Below, one piece after another: positions 47,310 through 59,793 of a DNA stretch of 64,000 bases; position 1 is the stretch's first letter; each line of letters opens with the position of its first letter. Made by a program: the position numbers and the translations under genes. Source of the stretch: Phyllostachys edulis (Eukaryota > Streptophyta > Magnoliopsida > Poales > Poaceae); the NCBI GenBank assembly GCA_036346405.1, contig CM070562.1, positions 70,513,482-70,577,481 on the forward strand. Direction: 5' to 3'. The notes under the pieces were generated by a model. That model was not told the DNA's origin and made no database searches. It was given only the letters and a program-made list of their open reading frames with translations.

Positions 47310-47700
47310 ACGGGTTCGCCCTTGCAATGTGACGATACGTCATGTAACATCTGCGGCAGATGCCCATCCTACATACATACTCACTCAAATGTGAATCTTC
47401 ATGACAGAAGGAAAGGAAAGCAGCAACTTACTTGCCATCGCCAAGTTGCCCCGCATCCACACAGGAGAGCCGCACCTGCGGCTCTGACCGTTTCAACTCC
47501 ATTGTGGCGTGCGCGGCGCCGGAATGCCTGCAAGCTAGCGGAGTACGTAGTTGACTTGTCTCGCCATGGTCGACCGGATGATCAAAAGTCGAAACTGTGC
47601 GTGCCGAGTCAAGCATGCATCGCCGCGTCAGGTAGAACAAATCAGAAAGTTTGAACGGTCGAAGTTTTTCCCTTGAATTATCTGGGCTGCTTTTGTCAAC
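47310..47700. other. unassigned DNA upstream of chitinase
   Basis: Mixed composition, with overlapping short frames on both strands (47322-47654 plus, 47428-47796 minus) and no recognised domain. GTTGACTT (about 47550) is a W-box-like TTGAC core. Confidence 0.3.
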
Positions 47701-47929
47701 GGGTGTGTTTGGTTGATGTGATGTAGTTGAATGTGATGTGATGTGATGATTTTGTACCATTTGGTTCGATTGTTTTTGGAGAATAATATGATTCACTATC
47801 TAAAGAGAATATTTTACAAATTCGTATCCCACCATAGCTAGTTACATTTAAGGAACCAAACATATATGTGACTTTTTTCTTGAACCAATTCATACATGTA
47901 ATACTTGGTACAAATAACTAAACACACCC
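47701..47929. mobile_element. 229-bp MITE in chitinase upstream region
   Basis: The left end GGGTGTGTTTGGTTG and the inverted right end GGGTGTGTTTAGTT match at 13 of 14 positions. The body has GATGTGATGT repeats (47714-47750) and is AT-rich. GGGTGTGTTTGG termini are common to Tourist/hAT-type grass MITEs. The target duplication is not clear. Its right end is about 610 bp from the chitinase ATG. Confidence 0.65.
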
Positions 47930-48339
47930 AAAACGACGACCTACTGATGTCATCTGTTGTTCTCCGCATTTGAAATTGCTCAAGAACTATCACGTCGTCT
48001 GTTATTTTTACCGTCTTCGTTGCCAAGTTGCGATTCAACATCTCTCTGAAGGGCGAGAGATCCTTTTGACTTCTGCTTGTAAGAAACGGGGAAAGCAAGT
48101 ATAGTTGTCACTGTTACAAATTTACAATGGTGAGTGCTTCACGGCAATATGCAGCGCAGTTTGCCCCGGCAGCAAAAGCTCATGGGAGTGAGGCCACGCC
48201 GCTCGCTTTCTCAGTTGGCGGCACGCACAAATCGTCAAAATTGAACGTGAAACACGGGCTGCGTACGCAGTCAACGGCAGGTTAAAGCCCACACAACTAG
48301 TCGCGGTTCACAACTAGCAGATGCTGACTTTAGCTGGCC

Positions 48340-48542
48340 CCGTCTCTGTCTAAGAAAATTCAGTCGATTTGACTCGGCCCTGGTTGGTCGAGCGCGAAGA
48401 GTCAGACAAAAGTCAAGGTCCACGCCAAATTAATCCCCAAATTACTCTGCTAATCCACACATCCTCTGCATATCCAACTCTATATAAACCATCGGAAACT
48501 TGACATCACAACTCACAAAGACAACGAACTCACTCGACAACC
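48340..48542 (+). promoter_or_regulatory. chitinase promoter with TATA box
   Basis: CTATATAAACC (TATA box at about 48481-48488) lies about 55 bp upstream of the ATG at 48543. Several W-box-type TTGAC cores occur just upstream (TTTGACTC at about 48367 and AGTCAAGG, inverted, at about 48411). They are the usual WRKY target in defence genes; function here is inferred. Confidence 0.6.
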
Positions 48543-49488
48543 ATGGCGCCAAAGCTGCTTGCCCTCGGGGCGGCCCTCCTCCTGGCCTCGACCATGGCGG
48601 CCGCGCAGAACTGCGGGTGCGCGGCCAACCAGTGCTGCAGCAAGTGGGGGTTCTGCGGCACCGGCAATGACTACTGCGGCACGGACTGCCGCTCGGGGCC
48701 CTGCGTCGTGCCGGCCACCAACAACGTGTCCGTGGCCAGCATCGTCACGCCCGCCTTCTTCAGCGCGCTCACCGCCCAGGCCGCCGACGGCTGCGCCGCC
48801 AAGGGCTTCTACACCCGCGACGCCTTCCTCAGCGCCGTCGGCGGGTACCCCGCCTTCGGCCGCACCGGCTCCGACGACGACTCCAAGCGCGAGATCGCCG
48901 CCTTCTTCGCCCACGCCAACCACGAGACCATAAGTAAGTTGCTCTACTGTAATATCATTTCAAGCTTCATGATACATAACTACTCGATCGAAGTACAGGT
49001 AGATGTTGCGAAAACTTTTAGGTGAACTGATGGGCGCATGAAACTCAACTGACGACGAGCTTGCATGAATTTCAGAGTTCTGCTACATCGAGGAGATCGA
49101 CGGGCCGAGCAAGGACTACTGCGATCGGAATAACACAGAGTGGCCGTGCGTCCAGGGGAAGGGGTACTACGGGCGCGGGCCGCTGCAGATCTCGTGGAAC
49201 TACAACTACGGGCCGGCGGGGAAGAGCATCGGCTTCGACGGGCTCAACGACCCGGACGCGGTGGCGCGCAGCCCCGTGGTGGCGTTCCAGTCGGCGCTCT
49301 GGTACTGGATGAAGTACGTGCACGGGCCCATCACGTCTGGCCAGGGCTTCGGCGCCACCATCCGGGCCATCAACGGCGCGCTCGAGTGCAACGGCAAGAA
49401 CACCAACGCTGTCAACAACCGCGTCGCCTACTACAAGCAGTTCTGCCAGCAGTTAGGCGTCGACCCCGGGAGCAACCTCACCTGCTAA
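48543..49488 (+). CDS. class IV chitinase (GH19) with hevein domain
   Basis: A secreted endochitinase that cleaves beta-1,4-GlcNAc polymers of fungal walls. Two exons (48543-48933 and 49076-49488, GT/AG intron of 142 bp) give 267 residues, the short length typical of class IV. Residues 1-21 form a signal peptide ([21 protein letters not shown]). Residues about 22-55 are a chitin-binding hevein-type domain with paired cysteines ([18 protein letters not shown]). A short hinge and the GH19 catalytic domain follow. The catalytic Glu lies in FFAHANHET at the exon border and the second acid in [26 protein letters not shown] is the family signature and [10 protein letters not shown] lies near the C-terminus. 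It has no C-terminal extension after NLTC, so it is likely apoplastic rather than vacuolar. The gene looks intact and has its own TATA box and W-box cores. Confidence 0.95.
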
Positions 49489-49636
49489 GGTTGCATTGTA
49501 CGATGCGGACGTTCGCGACAGTGGTGTGCGTTTATTACGTACACACATGGCATATATAATGTACTTATTCTGATTCAGGTTCAGCCCAATAATTGCTTGA
49601 AATAAAATTGATTTTTGCATTATCAGCTGCTATATT
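49489..49636 (+). terminator. chitinase 3' UTR with AATAAA signal
   Basis: AATAAA at 49601-49606 lies 113 bp after the stop, followed by T-rich DNA. The probable LINE-derived insertion begins just beyond, at about 49637. Confidence 0.6.
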
Positions 49637-50739
49637 ACTCACGCGTTCTGTTCTGTTTCCTTTTTCTACTAGATATTTGCTTTATCGCTCCCGTGTCGCT
49701 CATCTTGGGCTACCTGAGAGGTGACGTCCCAAACCCCGAAACCCCCCCCCCTCCCCCCCGGCGAGCCTCTCCTCCTCCTCCTTCCTCTCCTCCCCCTCTC
49801 TCCCCGTTCTCGCTAATGGAGCGCGTTCTCAACGGCGAGTCGACTGTGGCCATCGATATGGCGGTGGACCTCTAGAGTCGTGGAGCTGCACTCCCCCTTG
49901 GCCAGAGCTCTTGGGCCATCGGTGCGCCGCCCCCTGAAGGCAAAATCTAGATCTGGCCCCCGGTTGTCGCGCCACCCCCCTCGCCCCCAGGATGCTCCGC
50001 CTAGGGGCTACCGATCACCACCTGCCAATGCTGCCACCGGCTGCCGTCTTCACACGCGCCGAGTGGTCCTCGATGCCGCCACCGGTCGGTGTGACCGTGG
50101 GCTTGGTAGGCGTCGGCATTGTGGGAGACTGTCGACCATCGGAATAGTGGGAAACCATCGTGAGTGGAGCCACGATTTGTCTTGGCGTTTGCCGGGCCCA
50201 GGCGGATGCCCCTCCATCAAGCGGCAACCACGTCGTCGTGTTGCCTCGTGCTCGCCACCGCCCGGCTGCTAGGGCACGCCCGTGCGAGTCCTCGGTACCT
50301 TTGTTGGCAAGTTCATCCAGAGATCATGCCGCCACAGCTAGAGAAGTCTCCTCACCCCCGGCCTAGTGCCCCCGCCCCACGGCTCTCATTGTGCACTCGA
50401 CGGTCTGCCTGAGGCGTAGATGAGAAGGTCGGACAACCATGCTGCTATGCCAGGGATGCCCCCGAGTGTAGGGCGTTGTCCTGAGGGTAGCAGGCTGGCC
50501 GTTGGAAGAGCCCGAGTAGGAGACTGTTGCTGTTGGAAGAGCCCGTGTAAGGGGGCTATTGTCGTTGAAGTGACATCTCGAGGTGTAAGAGGTGCCAGAC
50601 GATTGTCCCAGAGGCCCGGTTTGTAGCAGTTGGTCTAGTCCACCTTAAATGAGTCGCGTGGACGGAGGGGGGGGAGAGGAGTCGGAGTTGTCGCCTTTCG
50701 GTTCTACATCGTCCACTATTATCGCTGAAAGGAAGAACC

Positions 50740-52869
50740 TGTAACACCCCAGCCCGCCACCTGGGTCTGGAATGCTACCACTACACATAATCATTACAAA
50801 CTTTGTGCAGCCAAATTAACAATTGAACATATTACAACAACAAAAGTGAAACATCTAGAGAGAAAGGTTGCATGAGACTACGTGTGACGTGGATGATCTA
50901 CTATCCCTTCCCGAAGCATGTCACTTGCAGCGATCACCTAAAAAAACATTAACAAGCAAGGGTGAGTACGAAGACTCAGAAGCACATAATAGAGACTATA
51001 AACTCTGCCATACCAACAAACATAACCATGTCATTATTTCCACCATTAGCTTTCCATTAGTGCAATTCATCCTCATTCTACATGCTCATTTAATCATTGC
51101 ATTGCCCATACATGCGAATGCACCATCATGCTCATGTTCATATGCATCTCATCAGCTGATACCGATATCACGGAGTGTTCACCCGTCGATGATACACTCT
51201 TCCCCCATCTTCGTTAGGATGGAGACCTTACATTGTAGTACTTTATTTAGTCCCTACAGATGCAATACTTCATCTAGAGCACACCGAACTAGTCATGCAA
51301 CTTCCTCACCGACCTTACCGGATTAGTTACATGACTTTCGCACCGACCTAGCTTATGCATTCTTGTCATGATGCAAATGCACATATCCATTGTCATTATC
51401 ATGATTCATCATTGTCATCATTAACAAGGTAGTCTCATTGCTCACCTTGTCCCATCATCATTGCCATCAACATGAAACCATTATCATGTAAACATCATCA
51501 TTTAACATTAACAGGTAAGCATTCTCATGTAAACACTACCATATAAGCATCATCACGAGTATTATCATGTAAGTGTCCTCATGTAAACATTACCATGTAG
51601 GCATCATCACATAAACATTATCAGGTAAGCGTCCTCATGTAAACATTACCATGTAGGCATCATCACATAAACATTATCACATAAGCATCATCATATAAAC
51701 GATACCGTGTAAGCATCATTACCTAAACGTTACCGTGTAAGCATCATTACCTAAACGTTACCGTGTATCATTACCTAAACATTACCACGTAAGCATCATT
51801 ACCTAAATATTACCAAGCATTATTACCTAAACATTACCACGTAAGCATCACCTAAACATTACCACGTAAGCATCATCATGTAACCATTTCCATGTAAGCA
51901 TCATCATATAAACATTATCAGGTAAGCATCATCATATCACACAAACATCACAGATTTCATAACATCTACAGGCTATTGCTCTACTATGCACTTGCCTGTT
52001 AACCAAGCGGAGCAGAGTAACGTGCGGATGACGCCATTCCTGAACCTCCACCTGAGCAAGCATTCAACCAGACTCAGAACATTTCGTAATACATGCACAC
52101 GCACACGGGCGGCATTGTTCCTATGCGCACAACGACACGAGCAACCCCTCTCACCGGCATTATTCCACTAACCCGGTGCCAAAATAAATAATAACAATAG
52201 GTTAGAGTTTGAGTCGTCTAACCTTGCGAATGAAAAGTTAGGTGCGCGCCCCTAATTTTCTTTTCTTTCCTTTCCTTTCTTTCCTCCTTTCTCTTCTTTA
52301 TTTTCTCCTCCCCTTTTCTCTCTTTGGCCGAAGCCTCCCGAGCCCTCTGCCTCTTTTCTCACCTCCCCCTTCTCTCACTCGGTGACTCACCCCGGCCGAG
52401 TGGCTTCACCGAGGTCGTCGCCTCTTCGCCGGCCGCCTTGCCAGAGCCGCCTCCCGCGCACCGCACCCAGCGCTGCCGTCGGCTCCTCACCGCACACCCC
52501 CGCCTCGTGGTCGCGCCCGCTTAGGTCTGCATCGCCCGCTGGCTGTCGCCGTCTCCCTCCTCCCCACACGCCCTCAGCCGGTTGTTCCATTGCCGATGTC
52601 ACCTCATCTTGGCTCACCCAGGCTCGCCTCCGGCCACGTACCGCCTCCCCTGTTGCCACTGCTGCCCAAGCTCCACCCCAAGTAGCCTACTCTATTCCTC
52701 TTCTCCTTTGGTTGCTCTATGCAGTGGGATTGAGATGGAAAGGTGGGTTGGCTTGCTTGCTGCTTAGTAGTGGGGAAGAAGGCTTGGGTTGTGGGGAGCT
52801 TTGGCTTGGTTGCCATCGGTGGGGAAGAAATGGAATGGGAGGAGAGAGACCTAGTGGGCTTGAACATAT

Positions 52870-52908
<39 letters not shown>

Positions 52909-53004
52909 TCTATCTGTTGACTAACTTCAATTGTAGGTAGGTAATTTGGTAAAATTGATCTCAACCTTCACTCTCATCCTCCTAGGCTCACTACTGGTAT
53001 TACA
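50740..53004 (-). repeat. 3' LTR of gypsy element
   Basis: 2,265 bp. It contains a minisatellite of about 20-22 bp units (51480-51960, CATTACCxxGTAAGCATCATxACxTAAA), a GC-rich segment (52320-52700) and a (CT)n microsatellite (about 52870-52905). Open frames inside are not genes. Confidence 0.9.
51480..51960 (+). repeat. minisatellite inside gypsy LTR (left copy)
   Basis: Many copies of a unit alternating AACATTACCATGTAAGCATC and ATCATCACATAAACATTATC types. The matching array in the other LTR is at 60535-61015, with a different number and order of units. Confidence 0.85.
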
Positions 53005-53020
53005 TTCCACCCCCTAGTAG
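53005..53020 (-). other. polypurine tract of gypsy element
   Basis: On the minus strand CTAGGGGGTGGAA precedes the 3' LTR start TGTAATACC directly. Confidence 0.7.
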
Positions 53021-54160
53021 AATTCGACCTTGAATTCTGGCGTTCGACAATCCACACATCAGAACAAAATGAAACAACTGTACATAAAATAACTCTATCT
53101 CGTACCCGTAGTGAACAACTCCGGGTACCAGGTACTTGTCGCGCATGCGAGACTCTAATTCCCAAGTTGCTTCTCGCTCAGACTGATGCAACCAAAGCAC
53201 CTTAACATACTTTATCGATCTGTGCCTCAGCACCTTCTCAGATTCCTCCAGAATCCGAACTGGACGGGACTCGAAGGTGAGGTCTTACTTAAGGGTCAAC
53301 GATTCTAGCATGATCTCATGCTCCGGATCCCTTAAGTACTTTCTCAACATAGAAACATAAAACATATTGTGCACTCCTCATATGGACTCAGGAAGGTCCA
53401 GACGACATGCCAACTTTCTAATTCATGCCAGAATCGGAAATGGCCCAATGTACCGCGGGCTAAGCTTCCATTTGGTACCAAATCGCACAACTCCTTTAAT
53501 GGGAGACACTCTTAGGAGCACCTGATCCCCCACTTCGAACTCTAAGTCGCGTCTCCTCACATCCGCATAGCTTTTCTGCCTACTCTGGGCAGCTAGCAGA
53601 TTTTGTCTAATCTCTGCCACTCATTCCACTGTTTGTTGGACGCAATCTAGACCCAAAACAGCCTTCTCGCCTACGGCATCCCAACAAAGTGGCGATCTAC
53701 ATTTCCGTTTGTACATAACCTCGAATGGCGCTGCCCGAACACTGGAGTGGTAGCTGTTGTTGTAGGCAAACTCCACGAGTGCCAAATGATCCTCCCAGCT
53801 ACCTTTCCAGATGTAACACGTGACCTCAAAGATGTCCTCTAGTGTTTGAATGGTGCGTTCGGACCGTCCATCCGTCTGTGGTTGGAAAGCGGTACTGAAC
53901 TAAAGCTTCGTGCCCAGTGCATCCTACAAACTCTTCCAAAATATGGAGATAAACTTGGCATCTCTATCAGAAACAATCGTCTTGGGCACACCATGCAATC
54001 TTACTATCTCACGCACATAAATGGGTGCCAAGTCACTTGCCAAATTCGTCGTGCGAATTGGGATGAAGTGCGCGGATTTACTAAATCGATCCACCACTAC
54101 CCAAATTGCGTCCTTACCTCGCTGGGTATGAGGTAAGCTGACTACCAAATCCATGGTAAT

Positions 54161-54757
54161 CAAGGTAGTCAGAGTCGAGATCCCGAGTCGGATCGATTTG
54201 CCTCCCGTAGGATCGAATCGTAGTATCGAATCGTAGAATCGGCGATTCTACGGATTTGTAAAAATACACATATTTAACATCTATACTATAAGTTTGTATG
54301 ATTGTTATATGGTTTACCACTTGCATATTCCTTAAAAGTAGCTAGACATACTCCAGGAATAAAAATAGCTTATCATTATCAAGCTCAAGATTGCTCATGC
54401 CATAATATAGATATTTGTACTAGCATTACCACATCGATACAATATTTTGCATGCTCCTTGTTTATTTATAGTTTCATTCTCGAAATTAATATCAACAAAT
54501 TTTGCTCTAAAACAAAATATCAGCAAAGCCTGGCCTCTAAAAAAAATTGCCCTAAGTCTCTACGAGTAGGATCGATAGTGAGATTTGGATCGACAGGCTG
54601 TTGTGGGTTCGTAGAACCGTAAGACTCTAAGAGTAGGATCGCGATCCTACCTACCTTGAGTAGGATCGGATCGGTAGTAAGACTTGGATCGACAGGCTGT
54701 CGTGGGTTCGTAGAGTCGTAAGACTTTAAGACTTGGATCGCGATCCTAACTACCTTG
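54161..54757. mobile_element. hAT-like MITE in gypsy integrase, TSD ATGGTAAT
   Basis: The ends CAAGGTAGTC and ACTACCTTG are inverted, and ATGGTAAT (8 bp) flanks the element at 54153-54160 and 54758-54765. An 8-bp duplication fits hAT. The right third is a tandem duplication of about 100 bp (54560-54655 and 54660-54757), each copy with TTGGATCGACAGGCTGT and TCGTAGA. No coding frame. Confidence 0.85.
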
Positions 54758-57339
54758 ATGGTAATGTCATCCCATGGCCACTGAGGAACATCCAAAGACT
54801 ACAATAGTCCAGCGGGACGTTTATGCTCAGCCTTCACTTGCTGGCAAATCCCGCAAGATGCCACATATTGAGCGACATCCACCTTCATTCTCTTCCACCA
54901 TAAAATCTTTTTCAAATCCTGATACATCTTGGTTTTGTCAGGATGTACCGTGTACGGAGTACGATGCGCCTCTCTCAATATATCGTCCTTGACTTGAGCC
55001 TTTTATGGCATGCAAATGCGGCCCTTAAACCGCAATGCGCCCGACTCATCAAGGCTAAAGTCCTCTTTTTTCCCTTCATCAAGGCGCTTCCTCACTTGTT
55101 GAAGCAACATATTATATTGTTGTGCTTCTCTCACTCACTCCGGAATCGCCATTTCAAAGAAGAATTGCGTCTCTCACCGGTCTTTGCATCAAAGATAATA
55201 ATAAGTTATTTCCATTCGTTCGAAGTCAGCAAGAATACAACCTAGAGTGGAGGGTGTCTTCTTGCGACTAAGGGCATCTGCAACCACATTCGTCTTGTCC
55301 GAATGGTACTGGATAGTGAGATCATAGTCCTTGATCAGTTCCAGCCACCTTCTTTGCCTCAAATTCAACTCTTTCTGCGTAAAGATGTACTTGAGACTCT
55401 TGTGATCAGTAAAAATATCACAAGACTCTCCATACAAATAGTGCCTCCAAATCTTTAGAGCAAAAAATACTGTGGCTAGCTTTAAATCGTGAGTTGGGTA
55501 GTTCTACTCATACTTCTTCAACTGTCGTGAGGCATACGCAATTACTTTGCTGTCTTGCATGAGCCCACAACCCAGACCCACACGTGAGGCGTCCGAGTAG
55601 ACTGTGAAATGCTGCCCTGGCTCAGGGAGGATAAGAATAGAGGCAGTAACTAACTTTTCTTTCAAAGTGCAGAAGCTGCACTCGCATTCATCGGTCCACT
55701 AGAATTTCACGCCCTTCCGCGTGAGCTAAGACATTGGCTTGGCAATAATTGAGAAGTCTTTTACGAAACGCCGGTAGTAACCAGCTAGGCCTAGAAAACT
55801 TCTCACTTTTTTGACATTCGTTTGCCTCTTCCAGTTCACTACAGTCGAGATCTTGGATGGATCTACTGAAATACCCTCCTGGTTAATTACATGACCTAGG
55901 AAGCTCACTTCAGAAATCCAAAACTCGCACTTCTTTAACTTAGCAAAGAACTGATTCTCCCTCAGAGTCTCAAGCACGAGCCTCAAATGCCGCTCATGCT
56001 CTCCCTCGGTCTTGGATTAAATCAGGATATCGTCGATGAACACAACCACAAAGTCATCAAGGTACTTATGTAGTATATTGTTCATTGTCTCCATAAAGAC
56101 AGCAGGGGCATTCGTTAGTCCAAAGGACATAACCTTATACTCATAGTGCCCATACCTTGTAGAGAAAGCAGTCTTTTCTATATCTTGTTCCCGCACTCGA
56201 ATCTGATTATACCCAGATTGCAGATCAATCTTGGGGAACACCTTGGCTCCCTTCAATTGATCAAATAAATCCTCGATACGAGGCAAATGATATTTATTCT
56301 TGATGGTTACCTGATTAAGAGCACGATAGTCAACGCACATGCGCCAACTCTCATCCTTCTTCTCAGTGAATAGGACAGGGGCTCTCCAAGGTGACACACT
56401 ATGATGGATCAAACCTTTGGACAATAAATCATCCAATTGTCTCTTCAACTCTTCCTGGAAAGGCCGTGCCAACCAGTACAGGGATAAGGAAATGGGTCAT
56501 GTGCTAGGAACAAGATCAATCCTAACCTTTACTCCCCTTTCGGGTGGCATACCCGAAAGCTTTTCAGGAACTACATCGGGATACTCACACACCCCTGGGA
56601 TATCCCCAAGGTGTAGCATTTGTCGATGACGTAGGTGTTGGCTCCCACTTGATAATACTAGAGGGGTTCTGACAACAAACCCGCTCCACGTGGTCCGACC
56701 GACCACATTGCCGATACTCTCCCGTCCAAGAACATTTAGCAGCACGGTGCCCACCACCGCACTTAAAACAGATCATGCCCTGCCCTTGGGACAAGACGAT
56801 AGGCTAGGGTCACTAACGACGTACGAGGCACTGCAGAAGATGGCCTCGAGGATTTGGACTTGGACGACTGCGGGGGACACTGGCCCCACTTGGACTCCTT
56901 GGGAGTAGGTTGTTGAGTTGACCCACCCTCCTCGCTAAAACTCCTCTTCTGGTCACTACCAGAAGCGCTTGGGCCACCCGTGGGTTGCAGTCCTTTAGTG
57001 AGCTGCATATCCATCTCTATCCCTCTGGCCTGCTCTACCACTGACCTAAAGTCACATGGCGCAGTGGCTCCCATAACATGACGAAACTTAGGGTTGAGCC
57101 CCCCGGCGAAACCTTTTAGCCTTCTCCAGATCATTGCTCACGACCGATGGTACGAAACGGATTAGATCGTTGAATCCCTGCTTTGTACTCGGCTACGATC
57201 ATCTTCCCCTACACGAAGGTCGACAAGGCGACCTCCATACTCTTCATAAAAGATTCTGGACAGTATTTCACCTTGAACTGCTCGATGAAGATCTCCCAGA
57301 TAGCGGGACCCTGGGTAGGGGTCCTAGCTGAAAGGACTC

Positions 57340-59106
57340 TGTAGGACCGTAAAGGCGCCTAGAGGGGGGTGAATAGGAGCACGCTCACTTTTTTTACTTT
57401 GATTGGATTCAACACCAATATCACTCCATTAGCTATGAAAGCTATGAAGATCAATATACAAGTACAACAAAAGACTTGTATTGAATCCAATTCAAAACCC
57501 CAAGCAAAAGACCAAAACTAGAGCTCAAAACCCTCAAGCAAGCGATCGACGATATGGCATATATGGCTCGATCGATGTGCGATCGACCAAAGGCTTAGAC
57601 GCGGTTCGACCGGGTCCGTCGACCGGCGAATGAATTATGCGTCTCGACCGTTACCGCACGATGAATGTAATGCATAACCCGAAAACCGAATCTCAAATCG
57701 ATCTAACTTTTGATCTACATGGCCAAACTCCACGAAACTTAAGACACACCTTCTCTAAGATATTAAGAACCTATTCCAATCAAGGATCGTGAAGATCCAT
57801 GCCAAAGTTCCTATCCTTTTCAGTTTGAACGAAGAGTGCTCCAAAACCGAGTTAAAATCGAAATAAGGTCTAAAGACTTGCTCGTGGGTGATTGATGATC
57901 AAGATGATCCTAGAAGTGTTCCCACATATCACAGCAAGAAACCAATAGAAAACTCGTGGATCAAAGAAGGACTCAAAATCACGAAAGAAAGAGGAAGAAC
58001 ACAAAGAAACTCATCTTTGAGAAATCATGCGTAGAATGATTTGAGATTGTAGAGGGTTTACAACCACTCCATCCAGGAGGACAAGAGCTCAATCTATGAG
58101 CACACAATCAACTCATCTCTCTAGAACCCTAAACCTCCACTTTCCTCTCTAAGCCCCTAAAACCAAAACTAGGGTTTTTCTAAATGAAGTGTTTAAGGGT
58201 GCTGGACAACAACCACCCCTATTTATAGTGGAGGTTAGCTTCTAGAAGACTAATTTTATTGGGCACCCGTTAAGCCCACACACAAACGGGTTTAACTTAC
58301 GCACGTATTTTAAAGCGACGTCTTCAACTTTACTTGACCTAAACCGCTTCTCCTTGCGTTGTCTTGCGCCGCGGTTTAGCCAAAATCACCAAGGTGGTAT
58401 TTAGGTGAAATTACCAAAATACCCCTTCTTGATCCTTCTCCGAAGACCGAGTCCAAACTTAGTGAAGCACTTCCATGCTTCTCCACGTGTAGGTTGATCC
58501 AGCGGTTCTCATCATGTTGGCAAGTCTCTCCCGTCCGGCTCTGACCGAAACCACCATGGCACTTGCACCGAACCCCGCACCGCTTAATCCAACCCGTCGC
58601 ACCGAACTGCCCGTTCGGTCACCTTTGTCCAATTTGCACCATGCTTGAATCCATTGACCTCACCCGGCATCCTCGATCATTCTGGACCTTAGCTTTCCAA
58701 GCCTAGTCCCGATCATCCTCGCCGTTGACCGTCGATGACCTCCAAGCAACCTGCACAACAATAGACAAAGAAATTGATTCCGGGAACAAGTTCTTCGCAA
58801 CTTGACCCACGTTAGTCAAAACATGCATCATGCAACACATAAGCACTAAAACCCATGAACTTGACCTAACCCAACAATGATCGCACCTTTTGGTCGAAGA
58901 ACAATACATATCCAGTCAGACCGCCATTCATTGGCCGGTCAGACCGCACCAGGTCGGTCTGACCGCTCTCAGCACGTCGGTCTAACCGCACCTGTTCTGA
59001 CAGCACTTTTAACTACGCCGAAAACGCACAATTTGACAAACTTTCAACACCATTGCCAATTGTAACATCATCCTAAGATCATGAGCATATCCCCATGATA
59101 TCCACA
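57340..59106 (-). mobile_element. copia-type solo LTR in gypsy gag, TSD GACTC
   Basis: The left end TGTAGGACCGTAAAGGCGCC (57340) and right end GATATCCACA (59106) are flanked by GACTC at 57335-57339 and 59107-59111. Read on the minus strand the 3' end is CACCCCCCTCTAGGCGCC, the same style of terminus as the solo LTR at 12904-15541, and it has GGTCAGACCG motifs (58910-58990). No internal region is left. It interrupts the gag reading frame of the host gypsy element. Confidence 0.9.
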
Positions 59107-59779
59107 GACTCCCTTCCACCAGATGTCCACCTAACCCTTTGACTAGAATGCCACATAGCGAGCTCTTAGCTGTGAGCTCATCTCTAGGGCTTCCAATTGC
59201 CTTCTCATAAAGTGCAACCAATCCGCAGCTTGGATTGGTGTTCCTGCCCCATCAAAAGTGTCTAGACATAAGGCCAACCACTCACGAAGGCCCATCCTTG
59301 CCTCCGACATGGTTGGAACGACAGCAGGCACCGCAACAGGTACAGCCGCAGCAGCGGCTGCCGGCACTTATTAGCGAAGCGCATGGACCTCTTCCATAAA
59401 TTCTCACAACAAGGCTGCAGACCTTGCCTAATTCCCAGCTACAGACTGCTCAGCGGAAACAACCTCTGCACCAGGTGCTTCTTGCTAAGCCTCAAGTGGT
59501 GGCTCCGCTTGAGCACGGCCACGGCACGGCCGCGACCTCTATCTCTACCCCTCGACATCTTCGTTAACCAAGCATTCACACAATCAATTCACAAACAATT
59601 ACCTCGAAACATTGCACATCAACAACATACTAGCTAAAGCATAAATGCAACGCTTGACCCGAAAACCCATCCTACTGTGCACTAGAGTGTGTCAAGTTTA
59701 ATTTAATTATTTGGCCTAGGTCAAGTTTTAGTAATTAATCAACCTAGGTCTAAAATTTTTCACCATGAACCTAACGCCC

Positions 59780-59791
59780 GCTCTGATACCA
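59780..59791 (-). other. primer-binding site of gypsy element
   Basis: On the minus strand TGGTATCAGAGC follows the 5' LTR after two bases. It is complementary to the 3' end of initiator tRNA-Met. Confidence 0.92.
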
Positions 59792-59793
59792 AC

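Larger units (their letters stand above)
53100..59560 (-). pseudogene. gypsy gag-pol polyprotein, broken
   Basis: Gag starts near 59560 (MSRGRDRGRGRA), continues to 59112, is cut by the copia solo LTR, and resumes at 57334. A zinc knuckle CFKCGGGHRAAKC lies at about 56730-56770. Only about 150 bp separate it from the RT start (PEKLSGMPPERGVKV), so the protease domain with its DTGA-type site appears deleted. RT runs 56472-56017 and 55986-55726, with [12 protein letters not shown] and FIDDILI followed by an in-frame stop. RNase H is at 55720-55190 ([17 protein letters not shown]). Integrase is at 55190-54766 and 54163-53423 ([12 protein letters not shown], split by the MITE). The end (about 53260-53100) has KYVKVLWLHQSEREATWE, chromodomain-like. 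Stops and shifts make it non-functional. Confidence 0.9.

Noticed and set aside
48513..48933. Other-frame and opposite-strand frames over the chitinase first exon
   Set aside because: Shadows of the high-GC codon usage of the true exon, whose frame has signal peptide, hevein domain and catalytic motifs.
49880..50412. Frames of 68-130 codons downstream of chitinase
   Set aside because: No domain, several mutually overlapping frames, and location inside a probable LINE-derived leader.
51480..51960. Alternating repeat units considered as a CRISPR-like array
   Set aside because: Both halves of the unit repeat, there are no unique spacers, and the array is duplicated in the two LTRs of a retrotransposon.
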